DNA from: Welwitschia mirabilis
Taxonomy: Eukaryota; Gnetophyta; Gnetopsida; Welwitschiales
Assembly (NCBI GenBank): GCA_051453625.1
Contig: JBOZIK010000001.1
Location: 133,328,977 to 133,367,738, forward strand
Direction of reading: 5' to 3'
DNA: 38,762 bases
A program made the translations under genes and the position numbers. Below are positions 33,425 to 38,762 of the stretch, piece after piece (the stretch's first letter is position 1; each line of letters begins with the position of its first letter). The notes below the pieces were generated by a model. That model did not search any database. It had not been told where the DNA came from and saw only the letters and a program-made list of their open reading frames with translations.

Positions 33425-33822
33425 ATTATTTTGTCTTAGTGGTAGCTAACATTGGTGTATAAATCTTGTTAAAAATTTTAATAGATCTTCTGTAAGCTTA
33501 CTAACCCATGGAAACTATAAACATTAGCTTACTAACCCATGGAAACTATAAACATTCATTGCTAATGTTGGTGTAAGATAATTCATAATAGCCTTTACCT
33601 TATTTAGATCCACTTTGATTTAATCTTTAAAGATAACTATTTTAAAGACACTAATTCCATCTAGATAATGATACACTTCTTTGCATGTATCATTAATTGG
33701 TATTCCTTTAACCTCTTTAGAAATCTTTCTAGATGTTCTCTATGGTTCTCAATATTCTTGTCAAATACTAAAATACCATCTAGAAAAATAATGATAAAAT
33801 ATCCAAGAGTAGAATTTAATAT
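33425..33822 (-). pseudogene. gypsy RT fragment in copy B
   Basis: The minus strand reads FIIIFLDGILVFDKNIENHR (about 33,805-33,746; FLDG replaces FLDD, so the catalytic second Asp is lost), EHLERFLKRLKEYQL and HAKKC. Then VDLNKVKAIMNYLTPTLA (about 33,615-33,560) and, after the local duplication and a frameshift, YRRSIKNFNKIYTPMLATT. This is the palm end and connection of a gypsy RT. The N-terminal half is cut off at 33,823, where the LTR-like block starts. Confidence 0.85.
33495..33556. repeat. perfect 31-bp tandem duplication inside the RT fragment
   Basis: A 31-base unit beginning agcttactaacccatggaaa occurs twice without mismatch (33,495-33,525 and 33,526-33,556). Copies A and C have one unit only. 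Confidence 0.95.
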
Positions 33823-34101
33823 TGTTATAACTTAGTTTTTGGGTTAGACCTAAAAGAGCAATTTTGTCTTTTTTGTTATCTTAATTACATGATAGCACAT
33901 CAAGTTATGTATGAATATTAGATATTATAGTGTAAAAATTTAGGTTGCAACTAAGAGAAAATGTCATGATCCAATTTTAGGATTGGACCTAGAAGCACCA
34001 ATTTTTTTCTTTAATTAAATTTCTTACATTATAATGGATCAATTTACATGATAAGATTAAATATTGTAGTGGAATAATTTAGGATATGACTGAGAGACTT
34101 A
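33823..34101 (+). repeat. doubled LTR-like start, copy B
   Basis: Unit 1 is 33,823-33,961 (tgttataacttagtttttgg). Unit 2 is 33,962-34,101 (tgtcatgatccaattttagg). Both share ggttagacct/ggattggacct and the same downstream order as in copy A. Confidence 0.65.
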
Positions 34102-35203
34102 CCTCTCAGGTACCCAGAGGATTCACGTTAAGTGAACTATGTAATGATAGTTCATCTAACTAATATCACAACCAATATTAAGGTTAATTAGAAATCTTGA
34201 TTAAGGACATATAAAAGAAGTGTGTAGGTTGTAATCGAGTAGTTAGTTATACTAATAGATAAGTAACCATGCCTATGTAATCCTTATCTGAAGGAGTTTA
34301 GGCCACACATAGTTCTATTTTGGACCTCATTCCAATGTTCACCAGTATGCATGAGCATAATATAGATTAAGGTGGTATGTATCAGTGGCATGTGGCAATT
34401 CTAGCAATGCAAGAATGTAAAGAATATTATAGGAATTCAATATTCAAACTAATAACAATAGATATTATGTATGAATATATGTACATATGCATAGCAGTTA
34501 TATGTAAAAGTATAAGAAGTATCCAATCATGAACTCTCAAGGTTATACACACATGTCATTTCAATTGGGTACCTCTTTGCTGCTCCTTTTATAATATATC
34601 ATAATGGATCTAATAATATATAAATATAAAATAACAAAGAGAATAGCCTATATGCCACTGATTAAGTCTCTAGTCTCAATAAATTTAGATTAATAGATGT
34701 AAAATGATAAAGATCACTAATTAAGTGCCTAATTATTTTAATGAGAATCATAGAATAATCACTATTATTATATCATTTTATATATAATATAACAAGTAAC
34801 TACCTAAAATATTTAACTCATATGCATGAAAATTTAAGAAACTATGTTTAGGCATACATCCTTAGAAAGCATTAAGAATACCATAAGCAACCATGATCAT
34901 TATGGACTATGCTAAAACTTGCATAATTTTATAACTATACTATGCATACTATAATTATATGAAATCATAAACACATTATAAATAATCTCATTTGTACAAT
35001 ATATCATACATTTAAATCCTAAATAAAAGACATTTAAGCCTAAAAATGTGAATATTTTGGTAGTCTAACTAGTGGTTTATCCTTCATTTTAAGAGGTTAT
35101 GATAGTTGTAATTTAAGAAAAAGATAAATATACTAAAATGTTGAGTTTGAAGTATCTCTCACCCTCAAATATGTTTTAAGATAATAATTAAACACATCTA
35201 CAC

Positions 35204-35335
35204 TTTATATAATATAATATAATAAAATATATAATATAATATGATACAATAAAATATAATACAATATATAATACATAATACAATATAAATATTATTACAT
35301 ATTATAATATAATATAATAGTATATCATACATAAG
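35204..35335. repeat. degenerate (ATAAT)n array, copy B
   Basis: This corresponds to 30,474-30,600 in copy A but is less regular. The 77-codon minus-strand frame across it is a by-product. Confidence 0.85.
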
Positions 35336-36577
35336 TATTATAATAATATGATAATAAAAATACATAACAATAACTAATTGGACTACCATGTAACTTAAGC
35401 ATGGTTTCATAGTAACTAGAAAAAGATACATTTCCTAGATCTATCCAACATCTAAGTCCTAAGTATCATGTTATTCATTTTTATCTTATTTCTTTCTTAC
35501 CTCTTAACAAATATCTTTGTTATTAATATATTTAAACCACTTGCATAGTCTTCACTTATATAATACCTTAATCCCTCTAAAGAAGTGATGAAACACATTA
35601 GGTGCTCTAATGATGAGATATACATCCCTAAGAAAATCCAATGGCTAAATAAGAAGCTTTCCAAACCCTCATAGATAATAGGTAAATAATTGAAATTACT
35701 TTCTATTATCATTTCTTAAAGATTTATCAACATTTCTTAAATTGCTAAGGCTATGTCATGTTCCATTGCATTGCTTATTATATAAACATGTACATTTTTA
35801 TATGTAGATTTTCCCTTATTTAATGATAATATCTTATGCTTTAATCTTCATAGATTTAATAGATTAACCTTTTAATCCCATCTTATATTTATATTCTTTA
35901 TGTTGCTTTAGTAATACAATCTTTTCATCTTAAATTTTAATTAAATGAAACAGAATCTAGGTTCCAAGTCCATTTTTCATATAAAGATCTATTAACTTAC
36001 ACTTTTGGTATATCTACTCTTTGTGCTTCTCTACTTGCATTAACCAATACTTCCTTTGGATTTTTGCTTTTTACATTTGTCTTTACAAAAATATGAACAA
36101 CTGAAACAAAGTAACTATAAATGAATCTGCAATCACATGATCATGTAGGATTGAATTTGGAGGAATAGATAAAAGCATGTTTGAATCATGTTAACCATTA
36201 TTTTGAAGAAAACACATGGTAACTTGTATTGTCGTAACTTTTCAAATGATACTAGAACTAATAGTATGCTGAAAGTTTCATTAGTTTCATTATGATTAAT
36301 ATAAGTTATGTTTTTATACATAAGGCTATGATGAAAGAGATTTAAAGTTAAAAAGAAAAGAATTAGAGAATAATAAACCTTTATGAGATAAATAAAATTA
36401 CTTTTTAGAATTTGAAAAGAGGCACAACTATTTGTAGTAAGAATATATATAAATTGGTGGTTATTCAGCTTGTGAAATATGTAAATGTGGTGTAAAGTAT
36501 CCATAATTCTTATTTGTTTAAGTTAAAAGAAAAACAAATTAGTCACCTTTATTTAAGTCATGTTTTTATGTGTTTGT

Positions 36578-36677
36578 NNNNNNNNNNNNNNNNNNNNNNN
36601 NNNNNNNNNNNNNNNNNNNNNNNNNNNNNNNNNNNNNNNNNNNNNNNNNNNNNNNNNNNNNNNNNNNNNNNNNNNNN
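36578..36677. other. assembly gap, 100 N
   Basis: The gap separates copy B from the integrase fragment. Confidence 0.95.
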
Positions 36678-37314
36678 GATATATTGATATTATCAATTAT
36701 CTTGTTAACCTAAAAACTATTCAACATTAAACTCACAATCAAAGAGAATCTTTTCTTCATAGAATAGGTGGTTATAATTGCCATGAACTATACTTCTACC
36801 AAAAATGTAAAATACAAATCATGCATAGATGTGTGTCAAAATGGAAGAAATATGATATCCTTATTCTTTGTCAAGGTGATGTGAGTGGAGGTCATATTAG
36901 TGGCCAAAATACTTCTATGAAAATACTTCATGAAGGTTTCTATTGGCCTACCCTATTTAAAGATTTATTTAACTTTACAAAAGGATGTAATGATTGTCAA
37001 TACTTTAGTAACCTTTTTAAATGTCAAGACATGCCCCTCTAACCTATCTTATAATGTGAACCTTTTGTATAGATTCAATAGGTCCTATTATACCATCTAC
37101 TTATAGTAAAAATTACATCTTAGTGGATGTTGAAAACCATATTTATTTTTCCCTTAGATCTAATATGTTCCAAAGATTTGGATTTTCTAGGATCTTGATT
37201 AGTGATCAAGACCCTCATTTTATAAATAAGATTTTGAGGAAACTTCTTCTCTTTGTTGGAATTGAGTATAGAATAGCCAATGCTTATCATCCTTAAACAA
37301 ATAGTTAAGTTGAA
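36678..37314 (+). pseudogene. gypsy integrase, zinc-binding and catalytic domains
   Basis: The N-terminal part is open from 36,821 to 37,042: MHRCVSKW, GGHISGQNTSMKILHEG, FYWPTLFKDLFNFTKGC and NDCQ, the H2C2 zinc-binding region. The tether before it (YNCHELYFYQ, about 36,771) is also typical. A one-base loss near 37,060 breaks the first catalytic Asp region (CIDSIGP). The second Asp is in LISDQDPHFINK (GAT, 37,204-37,206) and the Glu is GAA at 37,312-37,314, exactly 35 codons between, as in D-D-35-E integrases. Two stops in HPxTNSxVE replace Gln. The gene ends at the Glu codon, where composite copy C begins. Confidence 0.9.
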
Positions 37315-37449
37315 AAATGCATAACTTTAAGATTAACATTAAAACTAATGAAAGACATAATTGTATGATAAAATCATTCTTCTTTAAGCTAAATTGGCCT
37401 AAACTACTTAATATAATTATTACTTTGTAATGTTATCAATCCACTTAAG

Positions 37450-37818
37450 GGCTTAATTTGTCTTAGTAGTAGCTAACATTGGTGTATAAATCTTGTTAAA
37501 AATTTTAATGGATCTTCTGTAAGCTTACTAAGCCATGAAAACTATAAACATTCATTGCTGATGTTGGTATAAGATAATTCATAATAGCCTCTATCTTATT
37601 TAGATCCACTGTGATTTAATCTTTACAAATAACTATCTTAAAAACACTAATTACATCTAGATAAATATACACTTCTTTGCATGTATTATTAATTGGTATT
37701 CCTTTAACCTCTTTAGAAATCTTTCTAGATGTTCTCTATGCTTCTCAATATTCTTGTCAAACACTAAAATATCATCTAGGAAAACAATGATAAAATTTCC
37801 AAAAGTAGACTTTAATAT
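37450..37818 (-). pseudogene. gypsy RT fragment in copy C
   Basis: This is the best-preserved of the three: the minus strand reads GNFIIVFLDDILVFD with the catalytic FLDD box intact at 37,768-37,782. The same connection segment as in copy B follows, broken by stops. It is truncated at 37,819 by the LTR-like block. Confidence 0.85.
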
Positions 37819-38096
37819 TGTTATAACTTAGTTTTTGGGTTAGATCTAAAAGAGCAATTTTTTCTTTTTTATTATCTTAATTACATGAAAACACATCAAG
37901 TTATGTGTGAATATTAGATATTATAGTGGAAAAATTTAGGTTGTAACTGAGAGAAAATGTCATGATCTAATTTTAGGATTGGATCTATAAGCACTAATTT
38001 TTTTCATTAATTAACTTTATTACATTATAGTGGATCAATTTACATGTAAGATTAAATATTATAGTGGAATAATTTAGGTTATGACTGAGAGACTTA
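37819..38096 (+). repeat. doubled LTR-like start, copy C
   Basis: Unit 1 (37,819-37,957) starts tgttataacttagtttttgg and unit 2 (37,958-38,096) starts tgtcatgatctaattttagg, the same arrangement as in copies A and B. Confidence 0.65.
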
Positions 38097-38762
38097 CCTC
38101 TCAAGTACCCATAGGATTCACATCAAGTAAACTATGTAATGATAGTCCATATAACTAATATCACAACCAATCTTAAGGTTAATTAGAAATCTTGATTAAG
38201 GATACATAAAGAAGTGTGTAGGTTATAATTAAGTAGTTAGTTAAACTAACAACTAAGTAATCATGCCTACATAATCCTCATCTGAAGGAGTTCATGCCAC
38301 ACATAATTCTATCTTAGACATCATTCCAAGTTTCACCAACATACATGAGCATAATATAGATTAAGGTGGTCTATATCAGTGGCATGTGGCAATTATAGCG
38401 ATGCAAGAATGCAAAGAATATTATAGGAATTCAATATTCAAACCAATAACAATAGATATTACACATGAACATATGTACATATGCATAGCAGTTATATGTA
38501 AAAGTATAAGAAATAGCCAATCAAGAACTCTCAAGGCTATACACACATACACACATGCCATTTCGATTGGGTAACTCTTAGCTGCTCCTTTTATAATATA
38601 TCATAATGGGTCTAATAATATATAAATATAAAATATCAAAGAGAACAACCTATATGCCACTGATTAAGTCTCTAGTATAAATAAGCTTAGATTAATAGAA
38701 GTAAAATGATAAAGATCACTAATTAAGTGCCTAATTATTTCAATGAGCATCATAGAATAATC

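Larger units (their letters stand above)
32234..36577. repeat. composite repeat, copy B
   Basis: This is the second copy of 27,500-31,905, with the same order of landmarks. It carries a private 31-base tandem duplication at 33,495-33,556 and lacks the GT microsatellite. Open minus-strand frames at 35,497-35,712 and 36,133-36,504 lie inside it. Copy A has a partly similar but interrupted frame at the first site, with no domain, so they are not called genes. Confidence 0.9.
37312..38762. repeat. composite repeat, copy C (partial)
   Basis: It matches copy B from 33,275 to about 34,760 with higher similarity than A shows to B, and runs off the window end. Compared with B it lacks ten bases after taaaatcatt (37,369-37,378) and the 31-base duplication. 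The left edge joins integrase through the shared string gaaaaatgc. Confidence 0.9.

Noticed and set aside
35497-35712. 71-codon minus-strand frame with a partly conserved counterpart in copy A
   Set aside because: The copy A version has stops, and both lie in the LTR-like half of the repeat. Similarity comes from the DNA duplication, not from protein selection.
36133-36504. 123-codon open frame on the minus strand, the longest without N
   Set aside because: It has no recognisable domain and a composition of Ile/Leu/Phe/Tyr typical of AT-rich DNA, and lies within composite repeat B. The A copy does not keep it open.
1-38762. Host genes, tRNA, rRNA, CRISPR arrays, bacterial operons or a new defence-like system
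   Set aside because: No matching signal was seen on either strand. Spaced direct repeats are retroelement or minisatellite copies, not CRISPR.

Overview
This looks like nuclear intergenic DNA from a seed plant. It is very AT-rich, has no open reading frame longer than about 120 codons, and is interrupted by runs of N, mostly exactly 100 bases (scaffold gaps). I see no host gene, tRNA, rRNA or CRISPR array. Everything recognisable is old LTR-retrotransposon debris: Ty3/gypsy pieces on both strands and one Ty1/copia element of Sirevirus type. Species cannot be named from the sequence.

Layout. (1) 1-10,380: a gypsy-type element with a left LTR (1,779-2,823), a degenerate primer binding site of the tRNA-Asp kind, a duplicated leading ORF region, a trace of the pol C-terminus near 6.7 kb, a long 3' region, a polypurine tract and the start of the right LTR (10,099). 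The pol core is missing. The sequence left of the LTR (1-1,778) is an inverted, diverged copy of the leader and first ORF, so the two copies lie head to head around one LTR. (2) 10,481-14,657: 3' half of a Sirevirus-like copia element: RT/RNase H, an extra ORF with a plant transposon-protein domain, three polypurine-like tracts and a 1.4 kb 3' LTR with an iterated GGGGTCGACTAGAC-like motif. (3) 14,660-18,560: minus-strand gypsy gag and upstream coiled-coil region. (4) 19,560-26,560: minus-strand gypsy of Athila/Tat type, read right to left as gag, tandemly duplicated gag C-terminus, protease, RT and RNase H start, then a minisatellite where the rest of pol is expected. (5) 27,500-38,762: three copies (A, B, C) of a composite repeat joining a minus-strand gypsy RT fragment to an LTR-like block. 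Copy C is spliced into a plus-strand gypsy integrase at 37,312.

Nothing here appears functional as a protein. Clearly assignable stop codons in the decayed genes tend to replace Gln, Trp or Arg codons, the expected result of C-to-T decay in methylated transposons. I found no new biological system. The features most worth a second look are structural: the head-to-head arrangement, the amplified RT/LTR composite, the junction at the integrase catalytic Glu codon, and a short near-identical block in an otherwise diverged duplication beside a gap.
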